The notes below the pieces were generated by a model. It saw nothing but the letters and a program-made list of their open reading frames with translations. It did no database searches and was not told the DNA's origin. A DNA stretch of 64,000 bases from Acidobacteriota bacterium (GTDB lineage: Bacteria; Acidobacteriota; Terriglobia; Bryobacterales; Bryobacteraceae): positions 1-64,000 of the forward strand of contig JACPNQ010000037.1 in NCBI GenBank assembly GCA_016185425.1, in the 5' to 3' direction. Made by a program: the position numbers and the translations under genes. Each line of letters opens with the position of its first letter. Positions within the stretch are counted from its first letter, which is position 1. Below, in pieces: positions 1 through 8,280 of this stretch.

Positions 1-1
1 G

Positions 2-247
2 TCGACGCCGCGCCGCCAGGCCGGTTTCTTCTACAACATCTGGCACAGCAAGGAAGGCGGCTGGCACAAGGTTCTCTCCACCATCAAGGACTGCCCGGAG
101 ATCGATCCGGAGTTCCTCGAAATGCAAAAGCGAGCCGACCCGATCAAGTACAAACAGGACTTCGAGTGCCAGTTCATCCAACCGGCCAATCGCCTGTTCA
201 CTCGGGAAATGCTCGACACCATGTACACGCCGCGGCCAACGAGATAA
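2..247 (+). CDS. Phage-type terminase large subunit, 3' end of the ATPase-side ORF (partial)
   Basis: The reading frame is open from the window edge and stops with TAA at 245-247, so only the last 81 residues are visible. They include a KYKQDFECQF stretch followed by RLFTREMLDTMYTP. This pattern is typical of the linker after the ATPase domain of TerL-like proteins, where the enzyme hands over to the nuclease. In phage the protein cuts concatemeric DNA and pumps it into the capsid. The next ORF supplies the nuclease half in another frame, so the protein is either split or frameshifted. Upstream genes lie outside the window and no other phage gene is seen downstream. The family call is moderately sure; whether it is functional cannot be judged here. 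Confidence 0.6.
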   Translation, partial: STPRRQAGFFYNIWHSKEGGWHKVLSTIKDCPEIDPEFLEMQKRADPIKYKQDFECQFIQPANRLFTREMLDTMYTPRPTR

Positions 248-302
248 CGTTTGCCGCCTCCGCGCCCGCGAGAGCCATCTCTGCGCGCACCCCAGGACGA
301 CG

Positions 303-330
303 CCTCCTGGCTTCTCAGAATCCCAGGAGG
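303..330 (+). promoter_or_regulatory. Inverted repeat overlapping a strong Shine-Dalgarno sequence
   Basis: CCTCCTGG at 303-310 is a perfect inverted repeat of CCAGGAGG at 323-330, with a 12-base loop. The right arm contains the AGGAGG ribosome binding site, five bases before the ATG at 336. If the hairpin forms in the mRNA it would hide the start site of the nuclease ORF. Translation could then depend on ribosomes coming from the upstream ORF. This is inferred from sequence only. Confidence 0.4.
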
Positions 331-335
331 AATCT

Positions 336-1076
336 ATGTCTTCTAACTTTGTGAAGGATCGCTACCGCCTCGTCTGTAGCCAATCCGAATGGCCGCTGCC
401 CCGCTGGTATTTCGGCCTCGACCTCGGACAGCGCCGCGATTACTCCGCCTTCGTCGCCCTCGAACTATCTTGGGTCTATACGGGCCGTTGTCCCGTCCTT
501 TTCGAGCTAAAGTATGAACCTTGGCTCGAAGTGAAATACCTCACCCGCTTCCCGCTTGGCACTCCGTACGAAGAGCTCTATGGACTCGTTCGCGACCAGG
601 TCAAGCTCATGAATCCGCGCGTCCGGAATCGGGAGCTGCCGCCGCCGAAGCTCGTCATCGACGCCGGCGGCCCGGGGCCCATGCTCGCCGAGCGGCTCGC
701 CGGGAACCTCGGCAGTGAGGTCTTCGTCCGTCCCGTCATCATCACGAATGGCAGCACCGACACCAGCCTCAAGGGCGGCTATTCCGGCGTCCCGCGCCGG
801 ACGCTGGTTTCGAACATGCAACTGCTCATGGCGGCCCAGTCGCTCAAATGTACTAAGGGGCTAGCCAACATCGACATTCTCGAAAGCGAGCTCCTCGACC
901 TCATTGGCGCCTCCACGCAGCCGGCCAAAGACAGCGCGCACGATGACCTTGCCGTCGCGGCCGCTCTCGCAAGCTGGGACGCCATCGTCGACGCGCCGGA
1001 ACTCCTGCCAATGACCGAAGAGGGCCGCCGCGAAATGTTCGCTCGCAGAATGAGCCGCCAAGAACGCCTGTTCTAA
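336..1076 (+). CDS. Terminase large subunit nuclease domain (RNase H-like)
   Basis: The 246-residue protein carries the signature of the metal-dependent nuclease domain of phage large terminases. An Asp-containing first strand (GLDLGQRRDYSAF, about residues 28-40) is followed by a LVIDAGGPG strand near residue 108 and a C-terminal AHDDLAVAAALA motif near residues 206-217. These provide the expected acidic metal ligands. A full TerL would have an ATPase domain before this one. Here that part ends in a separate ORF 88 bases upstream, in another frame. ATG 336 is supported by AGGAGG at 325-330. A standalone nuclease gene, a split terminase and a prophage remnant are all possible. No other packaging gene follows. 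Confidence 0.7.
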   Translation: MSSNFVKDRYRLVCSQSEWPLPRWYFGLDLGQRRDYSAFVALELSWVYTGRCPVLFELKYEPWLEVKYLTRFPLGTPYEELYGLVRDQVKLMNPRVRNRELPPPKLVIDAGGPGPMLAERLAGNLGSEVFVRPVIITNGSTDTSLKGGYSGVPRRTLVSNMQLLMAAQSLKCTKGLANIDILESELLDLIGASTQPAKDSAHDDLAVAAALASWDAIVDAPELLPMTEEGRREMFARRMSRQERLF

Positions 1077-1269
1077 CCGTGGACCCTTCCCTCGCAATGC
1101 CGGTAACAGCGTTAAAAAGTTCGCTGTTTCCGGCCCGAGAGGCGGAGTTTGGCATCCAATGTGAAAGCGGATTCATCGGAAAAGGGAACGTGGGTACGTT
1201 AACTTCCGAACCTAACCGAAAGATGGGTCGAAATGAATTTCCGAACCGGGAAAAACTGTTCGATAATCG

Positions 1270-1821
1270 GTGAAACCTTTCCGGATGTTTCCTCTGGCAC
1301 CATTCGTAGCGGTAGTACTGGCTGGCTTCGCCGGTGTTGCCGCATGTACCGACATGCACGATCGGCGCATCCCAAACTGGCTGACTGCGGCGGGCGTCGT
1401 CTGTGGTTTTGCCCTCAACGCCTTCCTCTACGGAGGAGCCGGACTCAAACACGCCGGCCTGGGACTCGGGCTTGCGCTCCTCATCTACCTGCCGCTCTTC
1501 ATTCTGCGCGGCATGGGCGCCGGAGACGTCAAGCTGATGGCCTCCATCGGCGCCCTCGCCGGTCCGGCCAACTGGCTGCGTATCTTTGTTTTTACGGCGA
1601 TTCTCGGTGGTCTGATCGCCGTCGTATTCATCCTCTACCGCGGTGCCTTGCGCCGCGCCATTCGCAACGTAGGCCGCATACTCGTCAGCCCTTTTCGGGG
1701 ACAGGCGCCCTACCACGACAATCCGGAGTTGGATGTTACATCGGGTGCAGGCCTCAGCCTCCCCCACGGAGCCGTCATCGCTCTGGGGACATACCTCTAC
1801 GTTTTCGTCACTTCGTCTTAA
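1270..1821 (+). CDS. Prepilin peptidase (A24 family, short CpaA/TadV type)
   Basis: This 183-residue inner-membrane protein has the two aspartate motifs of A24 prepilin peptidases. One is in the CTDMHDRRIPN segment after the first helix (about residues 26-36) and the other is the GAGDVKL motif (about residues 83-89). The enzyme removes the leader from type IV pilin or type II secretion pseudopilin precursors on the cytoplasmic face. It lacks the N-terminal methyltransferase domain of PilD, so it matches the short CpaA/TadV class. The predicted start is GTG 1270; a later ATG at 1285 would still keep the first membrane helix. No pilus genes are adjacent in the window, so its substrates are unknown. 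Confidence 0.85.
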   Translation: MKPFRMFPLAPFVAVVLAGFAGVAACTDMHDRRIPNWLTAAGVVCGFALNAFLYGGAGLKHAGLGLGLALLIYLPLFILRGMGAGDVKLMASIGALAGPANWLRIFVFTAILGGLIAVVFILYRGALRRAIRNVGRILVSPFRGQAPYHDNPELDVTSGAGLSLPHGAVIALGTYLYVFVTSS

Positions 1822-1855
1822 AGTTATCGGCCAGGATGCCGATAGATAAGGTGTC

Positions 1856-2194
1856 ATGATGCAGAATGTCTTAATCGCGGAACGAACTCGGGCACTGCTA
1901 CCCCCGGCCTATCTCCAGGCCTTCGTCTACCTGCAGTTGCTCGACTTCTTGACCACCATGATCGGGCTGCGGCTCGGCCTCAGCGAGGCTAGCCCCTCCA
2001 TCCGCCCCCTCATCGAACCGTTCGGCATCACCCTCGCCGTCGCTTTCGGCAAGGCTATCGCGTTCGGACTGGCTGGGTTCTGCTTATTTACCCGCCGCGA
2101 ACACATCATCCGGCTGATCAACTACTGGTTCGCTTCCCTCGTTGTGTGGAATATGATGCTCATCATCATCGTCCTCACCAGGGATCTCTCTTAG
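1856..2194 (+). CDS. Small membrane protein, DUF5658-like
   Basis: The 112-residue protein has about three hydrophobic segments. It opens with an LQLLDFLTTMIGLRLG stretch followed by a conserved-looking EASPSIRPL motif. This pattern matches the uncharacterised DUF5658 membrane proteins common in Acidobacteria. The LDF-T...G...E-P core looks like a short membrane-embedded motif of unknown role. It lies 34 bases after the prepilin peptidase on the same strand and may be cotranscribed with it. Its stop codon overlaps by four bases the stop of the convergent TonB-like gene. No catalytic function can be proposed. Confidence 0.65.
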   Translation: MMQNVLIAERTRALLPPAYLQAFVYLQLLDFLTTMIGLRLGLSEASPSIRPLIEPFGITLAVAFGKAIAFGLAGFCLFTRREHIIRLINYWFASLVVWNMMLIIIVLTRDLS

Positions 2195-3750
2195 CCCATC
2201 GGGACAACTAAGATCACCTGTACCCGCGCCGGAGCATCTCCGCGCGTAGCCGGGCGCATCTCCCAGCTTTCCAGTGACTTCAGGATCTTTTCCCCGAGGC
2301 CGCTGTCGTCGACGCCCTTCTGCTTCATCAGCGTTAACGCTCCCTTCGGATCCAGATACCCGAAGAACAGCATAGGCGCCCGCTTCTTCCCAGCCACCGT
2401 CACCGGTGGCGCCAAACCCTGCGATGGGACCATCGTCGTCACCGGGTACGGAGCCCGCACCTCTGGCGGGTTCCCCAACATCACCACTCCGCCCACCTGC
2501 CGCGGCCCCGCCGGCTTCTCCCGTGGAATGCAGTAGTGCATGATCCACTCCTTGGACCAGCCCACATTCAGATACACCGTGTAAATCGGGTCGCCATCCA
2601 ACAGGCCTCGCGCCTCCGGCAGAATCTGGTCGACCCCGCTATGCACGATCATGACATCGTGCCGCCCTCCCGAGGGATGGACGATCCGGATCGGCGTTCC
2701 ACCATCCGCAAGCCCAATGCCCCCAGCAGTCGCGGCGCCTCCGGCGCCCGGGACCGGCTGGCTGCCATTCGCTCCTGGCTTCCCAGGTCCGGAGGCGTCC
2801 ACCGTGGGTTTCGCCGTTCCTTTGCCCCCCGGGGTGCCCCCCGCCACACCGGTCGGTACCGCCCCGGTCGGAGGCGGACCCCCGGAGGTCGCCGCCCCAT
2901 TCCCGCCCTTGGGCAGCACGATCGCTGCCGGTAGTTCTACTGTTTCCCGGGCCGGCACCGGCCGGCTGCTTGCCATCACCAGGTTCGCCGGATTCTCCAC
3001 CACCGGCCCCCCCGCGCTTACCGCCCCGTTGTCCGGAGCCTTAATCGTCTCCAGAGACGGCGGCGCCGCATAGACCGGCAGCTTGGGAGCCATATTGTCC
3101 GTCGCCTTCGGCCGGATCGGAGTGGCCGACGACGCCATCTGTGGCGGCTCCGGCAGCGGTCCGGTCTCCTCCGGCTTCGGTATCGACCGCTTCTTCGTCA
3201 TCGACCCCACGTCGAACACCCGCCGTTCCCGTGGCGGCAAGGGGGCCACCATCGTGATGGTCGGCAGCGCCATGTCCGTGATCCGGGCCACCGTGGTCCG
3301 GTCCGTCGGCGGCTGCAGGATCACCACCGACGCCTTCTCCGGCTTCGACTCCGCAGGCATCGGGAACGCCTTCGGCGTCGCCTTGGTCGGGATCTTCGCC
3401 AGTACCGGTTGTGCCTCCGCCGGTGCCGGGGCAGGCGGAGCCGCCGCAGGCGCGGGCGCCGGCTTCACCAGCGGACGGCGATAGGAAACCTCCACCCTCC
3501 GGGGTGGGAGCGGCTTGGCCTTCATCAGATCGGCCGGCAGCTTCAGGGTGACCACCTCGTACTTAAATATGGATGACTGGTTCGAGGGCCTCGTCAACAC
3601 CGGCCGCCGTACCGCCTCCGAGAACCCGAAGGCAAGGACCGGCACCAGCACCATATGCGCGGCCAGGGAGCCAGCCAGGCCTTTCCAAGGAACCGGGGTG
3701 CCCGCCAACATTGCGGGCGTGAAGTCTCCCTCCTCCGCCTCCCATGACAT
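2191..3750 (-). CDS. TonB-like proline-rich periplasmic protein
   Basis: The 519-residue protein has one membrane helix near residues 25-47 after a short cytoplasmic tail. A very long region rich in Pro and Ala follows (about residues 75-350), then a Gly-rich segment. The compact C-terminal domain includes VYLNVGWSKEWIMHYC and ends with KILKSLESWEMRPATRGDAPARVQVILVVP. The last part resembles the energy-transducer (TonB-family) C-terminal fold, where a strand of the form WEMRPA...V.V contacts a partner. It probably sits in the inner membrane and spans the periplasm. It is much longer than classical TonB (about 240 residues), and no ExbB/ExbD genes are adjacent. The gene lies 12 bases downstream of the LuxR-type regulator. 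TonB role is an inference. Confidence 0.55.
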   Translation of the reverse strand: MSWEAEEGDFTPAMLAGTPVPWKGLAGSLAAHMVLVPVLAFGFSEAVRRPVLTRPSNQSSIFKYEVVTLKLPADLMKAKPLPPRRVEVSYRRPLVKPAPAPAAAPPAPAPAEAQPVLAKIPTKATPKAFPMPAESKPEKASVVILQPPTDRTTVARITDMALPTITMVAPLPPRERRVFDVGSMTKKRSIPKPEETGPLPEPPQMASSATPIRPKATDNMAPKLPVYAAPPSLETIKAPDNGAVSAGGPVVENPANLVMASSRPVPARETVELPAAIVLPKGGNGAATSGGPPPTGAVPTGVAGGTPGGKGTAKPTVDASGPGKPGANGSQPVPGAGGAATAGGIGLADGGTPIRIVHPSGGRHDVMIVHSGVDQILPEARGLLDGDPIYTVYLNVGWSKEWIMHYCIPREKPAGPRQVGGVVMLGNPPEVRAPYPVTTMVPSQGLAPPVTVAGKKRAPMLFFGYLDPKGALTLMKQKGVDDSGLGEKILKSLESWEMRPATRGDAPARVQVILVVPMG

Positions 3751-3762
3751 AGCCGCTTAACC

Positions 3763-4506
3763 CTAGCTGCTGGTAGGGGGCGTCCGCCTCGGCGGGGCCT
3801 TACTCCCCGCTCCTCCACGCGCCGGTCCGCGCATCACGCCGCCTTCCCACGGTCGTCTTGCCGAATACAGGGCCAGCCCAACCCGGTCCGGTATCCCCAG
3901 CTTCTGGAATAACCTCGAAAAATAGACCTTGACCGAACCCTCGGTCAACTGCAGCCGCTCGGCGATCTGCCGGTTGCTCAGCCCCTCCGCCACCAGGTCC
4001 ATCAACTCCGCCTCGCGCGGCGATACATGGATCGGCGACGGCTGCGGCTCCGAGATCATGTGGGGGATCATCGCCTGCGAATCCGACCACTTGCGTCCTG
4101 ATAGAACCGTCTCCACACATGCCAGCAGCATCTCCGGCGCCCCCCGCTTGTCGAGGACCACCGTGTGCTCGGCCATCTCCCGCATCCCCGTATGCGCCAT
4201 CCCGTCCTCGCGCATCCATAGGATGATCGGAGCCATGTACCCGTTCGCCCGGATCTGGGTATCCACACTCATCGGGAACCCGCAGGCCATGTCGATCAGC
4301 ATCAGGTCCACAGACATGAACTGAACCGCCTGCACCAGCCGTTCCACCGATGCGGGCAGCCAAACCACGCGGAACCGGTCGTCTCCGCGGAGCACATTAT
4401 GAAGGCCAGTGCCGCTCACCGGCTCGTCGGTCGCTATACCAAAACGCAGTTTGCGCAATATCGATTCTGCGGGCTTCATATGGAGGACAGGTTCAGGGAG
4501 CAGCAT
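3763..4506 (-). CDS. LuxR/NarL-type response regulator with divergent receiver domain
   Basis: The C-terminal half holds a clear GerE/LuxR helix-turn-helix (SPREAELMDLVAEGLSNRQIAERL, then EGSVKVYFSRLFQKLG, about residues 142-192), which binds DNA. The N-terminal ~120 residues look like a receiver domain: a candidate phospho-acceptor Asp in LMLIDMACG and a Lys near VVLDKRG. The usual acidic pocket is poorly kept, so phosphorylation is uncertain. After the HTH there is a basic and Pro-rich tail of about 40 residues. ATG 4506 is the longest start; the ATG at 4479 (MKPAESI) is also reasonable. It is followed by the TonB-like gene 12 bases away, so the two probably form one transcript. Confidence 0.75.
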   Translation of the reverse strand: MLLPEPVLHMKPAESILRKLRFGIATDEPVSGTGLHNVLRGDDRFRVVWLPASVERLVQAVQFMSVDLMLIDMACGFPMSVDTQIRANGYMAPIILWMREDGMAHTGMREMAEHTVVLDKRGAPEMLLACVETVLSGRKWSDSQAMIPHMISEPQPSPIHVSPREAELMDLVAEGLSNRQIAERLQLTEGSVKVYFSRLFQKLGIPDRVGLALYSARRPWEGGVMRGPARGGAGSKAPPRRTPPTSS

Positions 4507-4578
4507 AAGCGTAACACACTAACTCCGAGTCACGCAGTACCATCTTTCGGCTAGTCGGCCGGTATATACTTGCCTCCA

Positions 4579-5748
4579 ATGTACCGCCTGGCCCTACTCC
4601 TAGTACCCTTTGCCGCTACTCTTTTCGCGGAGGACCGGTACGATCGGCTCATGCGGGACATCCTGATCTTCGACGCCCATATCGACACTCCCCGGTACTT
4701 CGTGGACGAAGGTTACCGGCTAAAGGACGAGCACCCTTATTATGAGCTGGACATCCCTCGCATGCGGAAGGGCCGGCTGGGGGCCGTGCTCTTCGGCATC
4801 TACGCGCAACCGCAGGACTATCCGCCCGAGCGATGGCTGCCACGGACCCTGGAGGTGATCGACGGTCTCCACACCGAGGTTGCGGCGAACCACGCCGACA
4901 TGGAGTTCGCCTATACGGCCGCCGATGTCGAGCGGATCCACCGGTCAGGCAAGCTGGCCGCGATGGCGAGTCTCGAAGGCGGCCACCTGATCGCCGACAG
5001 CCTCGGCGTGCTGCGGATATTCCACCGGCTCGGCGTCCGGTACATGACCCTGGCTCATTTCGCCTCCAACAACTTCGCCGACTCGATGACCGGTATCCAG
5101 CTCCACTCCGGTCTCTCCAAGTTCGGCCGCGAACTGGTCCGGGAGATGAACCGGATCGGCATGATGATCGACGTGTCCCACATCTCCGACAAGGCGGTCC
5201 TGGACGCGGTGGAGTTCAGCCGGGCGCCGGTGATCGCCTCCCACTCTTCGGTCAAGGCGATCGCGCCGATCGTCCGGAACATGCCGGACAGCGTCATTGA
5301 GGCCATCGCCAAGCGGGGCGGGGTAGTCTGCATCAACTTCCACGCCGGCTATCTCGACAAACCGGCCTATGACGTCTACTTCCGCAACCGCCAGGCGAGG
5401 GATGAGGAGATCAAGCGGGTCACCGATGTGCAACCGGTCGATTGGGGGAAGGTAAGGGCGATCCAGCGCCGGTATTACGAGCAGATGCCCAAGGTCGACT
5501 ATAAGGTCCTGCTCCGCCACATCGACCATGTGGCCAAACTTGCGGGGGCGGATCACGTCGCGTTGGGATCGGACTTCGACGGTATCTCCGGAATGGCGCC
5601 GGTGGGCATGGAGGACGTGTCGAAGTACCCGATTCTGGTAAAAGGGCTCATCGATATGGGGTACTCGGATTCCGATATACGGAAAATTATGGGCCTCAAT
5701 ATCCTTCGGGTATTGCGGCAGGCCGAGGAGGTCGCGAAGAAGCCATGA
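4579..5748 (+). CDS. Secreted membrane-type dipeptidase (peptidase family M19)
   Basis: The protein (389 residues) starts with a signal peptide (MYRLALLLVPFAATLFA) and then matches renal-dipeptidase-like zinc enzymes, which cleave dipeptides, including D-amino acid types. Visible metal-site motifs are FDAHIDTP (HxD), the bridging glutamate in SLEGGH, and histidines in VSHISDK and SHSS. The late GSDFDG motif, which carries a conserved Asp, is also present. ATG 4579 is chosen because it begins the signal peptide; a TTG nine bases earlier would only add three residues. Its stop overlaps the start of the next gene by four bases (ATGA), so they are translationally coupled. Activity probably takes place in the periplasm. 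The family is sure, the substrate is not. Confidence 0.9.
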   Translation: MYRLALLLVPFAATLFAEDRYDRLMRDILIFDAHIDTPRYFVDEGYRLKDEHPYYELDIPRMRKGRLGAVLFGIYAQPQDYPPERWLPRTLEVIDGLHTEVAANHADMEFAYTAADVERIHRSGKLAAMASLEGGHLIADSLGVLRIFHRLGVRYMTLAHFASNNFADSMTGIQLHSGLSKFGRELVREMNRIGMMIDVSHISDKAVLDAVEFSRAPVIASHSSVKAIAPIVRNMPDSVIEAIAKRGGVVCINFHAGYLDKPAYDVYFRNRQARDEEIKRVTDVQPVDWGKVRAIQRRYYEQMPKVDYKVLLRHIDHVAKLAGADHVALGSDFDGISGMAPVGMEDVSKYPILVKGLIDMGYSDSDIRKIMGLNILRVLRQAEEVAKKP

Positions 5749-6935
5749 ATCGCCGGGAATTTGTAGCCGCCGCGTCGGCCATGCCGGTCGCGGCGCAGGG
5801 AGGGAAGAAGCGGATCGCCTGCCTCTCGTCGACATACCATGTGCGGTCGCACTCGGACAACTTCATTACCCGGATGCTGGAGGGATATTGGATCAACGAC
5901 CGGTATTATGAGGCGCCGTTTTCGGTGGCGTCTCTGTGGATGGATCAAGTCCACCCGGGCGATATCGGACAACGGCTTGCGAGCGCTTACGGATTTCCGG
6001 TGGCGAAGACAATCGCGGAGGCTTTGACGCTGGGGATGGGCAAGCTTGCGGTGGATGGGATTGTCCTCGTTTGCGAACACGGGGAGTATCCGCACAACGA
6101 CCGGCAGCAGCAGCTTTATCCACGGTACGAGTTCTTCGAACAAGTGGTACAGGTGTTCAAGACCAGCGGGCGCAGTTGTCCGGTGTTCACCGACAAACAT
6201 CTGTCCTACGACTGGAAGAAGGCGCGCCAGATGTATGACTGGTCGCGCGAGCTGCGATTCCCGTTGATGGCGGGGTCGAGTGTGCCTGTGACGTTCCGGC
6301 GGCCGGAGTATGATCCGCCGCTTGGTGTGCAATTGGAGTCGGCGTTAAGTGTCGGAGGAGGATGGGTGGCCGACGGCGGCATCTTCCATATCCTCGAGAC
6401 GCTGCAGGCGTTTGTGGAGCGGCGAAAGGGCGGAGAGTCCGGCGTACGGTCGGTGCAGATGTTGAAAGGTGCCGAGGTCTGGAAGGCGGCGGAGCGTGGA
6501 GCGTGGAATCGGGAGTTACTCGACGCGGCGTTGGCGCGCCAGCAGCGCGGCGCGGCAAGGCGGCCGGAGGAGATGACCGCGGTGCTTGGGCTGATCGAGT
6601 ATCGGGACGGGTTCCGTGGCGCGACGCTGGCGCTTGGGGGCGTCACCGATTACCTTGTGGCGGTGAAGCCGAAGGGCGGGCCGGTTCAGGCGACATGCTG
6701 CTACATACCAATCGAGAACTCAAACAACTTCTCGATGCTCGTGCACGGAATCACTCAGATGATCGCGACGGGGAAGCCGGCGGTTGATGTGCGGCGGACG
6801 CTGCTGGTTTCGGGGGCGCTGGCGGCGCTGATGGAGTCGGGATATCAGAAGGGCAATCGAGTGGAGACGCCGGAGTTGAGGATCGGATACACCGCGCCCG
6901 CGCGAAGTTGGTATGCCTCGGGGGAAGGGTCGTAA
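5745..6935 (+). CDS. Tat-signal-like secreted protein of unknown function
   Basis: The 396-residue product begins MNRREFVAAASAMPVAA, a short twin-arginine-like signal. The mature part opens with KRIACLSSTYHVRSHSD, a Rossmann-like strand and loop. It continues with LAVDGIVLVCEHGEYPHND and a VFTDKHLSYDW motif, both with several His/Asp/Glu residues that could bind metal or substrate. I do not recognise a characterised family; similar proteins seem to occur in Solibacter- and planctomycete-type genomes as hypothetical proteins. It overlaps the dipeptidase by four bases and is followed two bases later by an SMP-30-type gene. All three probably belong to one secreted-enzyme operon. Function is unassigned. 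Confidence 0.6.
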   Translation: MNRREFVAAASAMPVAAQGGKKRIACLSSTYHVRSHSDNFITRMLEGYWINDRYYEAPFSVASLWMDQVHPGDIGQRLASAYGFPVAKTIAEALTLGMGKLAVDGIVLVCEHGEYPHNDRQQQLYPRYEFFEQVVQVFKTSGRSCPVFTDKHLSYDWKKARQMYDWSRELRFPLMAGSSVPVTFRRPEYDPPLGVQLESALSVGGGWVADGGIFHILETLQAFVERRKGGESGVRSVQMLKGAEVWKAAERGAWNRELLDAALARQQRGAARRPEEMTAVLGLIEYRDGFRGATLALGGVTDYLVAVKPKGGPVQATCCYIPIENSNNFSMLVHGITQMIATGKPAVDVRRTLLVSGALAALMESGYQKGNRVETPELRIGYTAPARSWYASGEGS

Positions 6936-6937
6936 CG

Positions 6938-7702
6938 ATGGCGATACCGATTGATTCCGGTGCTACACTGGCGCAGGTCGCGACGGGTTTTGCGTTTACG
7001 GAAGGGCCGGTGTTCAGCCGGCGCGGGTACCTGCTCTTCAGCGACATCCCGAGCCAGCGCATCATGAAGCTAGAGCGCGGGCAGGTGAGCGTTTTCCGCG
7101 AGAAGAGCAATCGGGCGAATGGCAATACGTTTGACCATCAGGGCCGGCTGCTGACCGCGGAAGGCGGCGGACGAGTGACTCGTACCGAGAAGAATGGCTC
7201 TATCACGGTGCTTGCGGAGAAAGACCTCGGCGCGCCGAACGATCTCGTCTACGCGATAGATGGAAGTATCTACTTCACGGACCTGCCGAAATCGAAGGTA
7301 TACCAGATCAGGCGGGACGGCCAGGTGCGCGTTGTGGCCGAAGCGCCGGCGCCGAATGGTGTGGCGCTGTCGGCGAACCAGCAGATGCTGTATGTCGCCG
7401 ATATGAAGACGCCGATGGTGCGCGTACACTCCATTGCGCCGGACGGGCGGTTGGGAGAAGGGAAGGATTTCGCGCCTCTTCGCGTCGATGGGCTTAAAAC
7501 AGATGAGGTCGGAAATGTTTGGATGGCGGCGTCCGGCGGAGTTGCGGTTCACAACGCCACGGGAGAGCCTCTTGGGACCCTTCCGGTCCCTGAGCGAGTT
7601 TCCAACTGCGGCTGGGGAGACGGTTTTCGCACGCTGTATGTGACGGCGAGCAAGTCCGTATACAGGATTCAAACCAAGGTGAGCGGGACTAGGACGTACT
7701 GA
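6938..7702 (+). CDS. SMP-30/gluconolactonase-family beta-propeller protein
   Basis: The 254-residue protein has the repeated pattern of the SMP-30/gluconolactonase/LRE family. It has FTEGPVF near the start (with a metal-ligand Glu), then NTFDHQGRLLTAEGGG, LGAPNDLVYAIDGSIYFTDL (Asn-Asp ligands) and APNGVALSANQQMLYVADM. Members hydrolyse lactones of sugar acids using a divalent metal in the centre of a six-bladed propeller. ATG 6938 is chosen because it starts two bases after the previous stop; an upstream TTG at 6908 would overlap that gene. No signal peptide is evident, unlike the two preceding products. It ends the operon starting with the dipeptidase. The substrate is unknown. Confidence 0.85.
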   Translation: MAIPIDSGATLAQVATGFAFTEGPVFSRRGYLLFSDIPSQRIMKLERGQVSVFREKSNRANGNTFDHQGRLLTAEGGGRVTRTEKNGSITVLAEKDLGAPNDLVYAIDGSIYFTDLPKSKVYQIRRDGQVRVVAEAPAPNGVALSANQQMLYVADMKTPMVRVHSIAPDGRLGEGKDFAPLRVDGLKTDEVGNVWMAASGGVAVHNATGEPLGTLPVPERVSNCGWGDGFRTLYVTASKSVYRIQTKVSGTRTY

Positions 7703-7814
7703 ACCGGGAGTGCTAGAAACACCCTATGCTTTTGCCGCCATTATGGGGCATACTTAGGTGCTAGGATTCACACAAGTGGCGTCACCCTCGGAACGAGCGG
7801 AGAGGAGTCTGCCG

Positions 7815-8240
7815 ATGGCGGTCCTGGTTGCGGAAGGCAATCCGGCAGATGTTTTCATGCTGCGGAGCGCGATTAGCGCGAGCGGCATCGATTGCTCCGT
7901 CAAAGTGGTGGAAGACGGCGCAGGCGCGCTGGGATACATTCAGCAGCTTGAGGCCGACGAGGATCTTGGCTGCCCGGACCTGGTGCTGCTCGACCTTCAT
8001 CTGTCGAGATTCGACGGCCATGAAGTTCTCCGGCGGCTTCGGGCGAGCGAAAGATGCTCACACGTTCCCGTTATCGTGATGACCGGATCAGAGTCTCCGG
8101 AGGAGCGCGCTTCCGCGGAGAGTTTCGGCCGCGTGGCCTATTTTAGAAAGCCTCCTCATTCGGCGGGATTTGAGAAAATCGGAAAACTCGCGGGACAGTT
8201 CCTTAAGGAAGCGGCTCTTCGCAAGAGGACCGCTTCCTGA
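7815..8240 (+). CDS. Single-domain response regulator (Rcp1/CheY-like)
   Basis: The protein is a stand-alone receiver domain of about 141 residues with no output domain. The phospho-acceptor Asp is in LVLLDLHLSRFDGHEVLRRLR, the switch Thr is in VIVMTGS and the conserved Lys is in YFRKPP. The first acidic pair is AEGNPADV rather than the usual ED or DD, so one of the two Mg-binding acidic residues is replaced by Gly. ATG 7815 is preferred, with a GAGAGGAG-like ribosome site just upstream; a GTG at 7758 would add 19 residues. Such proteins usually carry phosphate between a bacteriophytochrome-type or hybrid kinase and another partner. No kinase is adjacent. The gene converges on the YflT-like gene across a terminator. 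Confidence 0.85.
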   Translation: MAVLVAEGNPADVFMLRSAISASGIDCSVKVVEDGAGALGYIQQLEADEDLGCPDLVLLDLHLSRFDGHEVLRRLRASERCSHVPVIVMTGSESPEERASAESFGRVAYFRKPPHSAGFEKIGKLAGQFLKEAALRKRTAS

Positions 8241-8244
8241 TGAA

Positions 8245-8270
8245 GAAGGGAGCCGGAGGGGGCTCCCTTC
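8245..8270. terminator. Bidirectional terminator hairpin between convergent genes
   Basis: A perfect 10-bp stem (GAAGGGAGCC at 8245-8254 and GGCTCCCTTC at 8261-8270) encloses a 6-base loop. It lies in the 40-base gap between the receiver gene and the convergent glycine-zipper gene. No long T-run follows on either side, so it may act with Rho or as an mRNA-protecting end. Confidence 0.65.
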
Positions 8271-8280
8271 CCTGTCTCGA

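Noticed and set aside
901..1857. 318-residue minus-strand ORF across the terminase and prepilin peptidase genes
   Set aside because: It lies antisense to two well-supported genes and its translation has no recognisable pattern.
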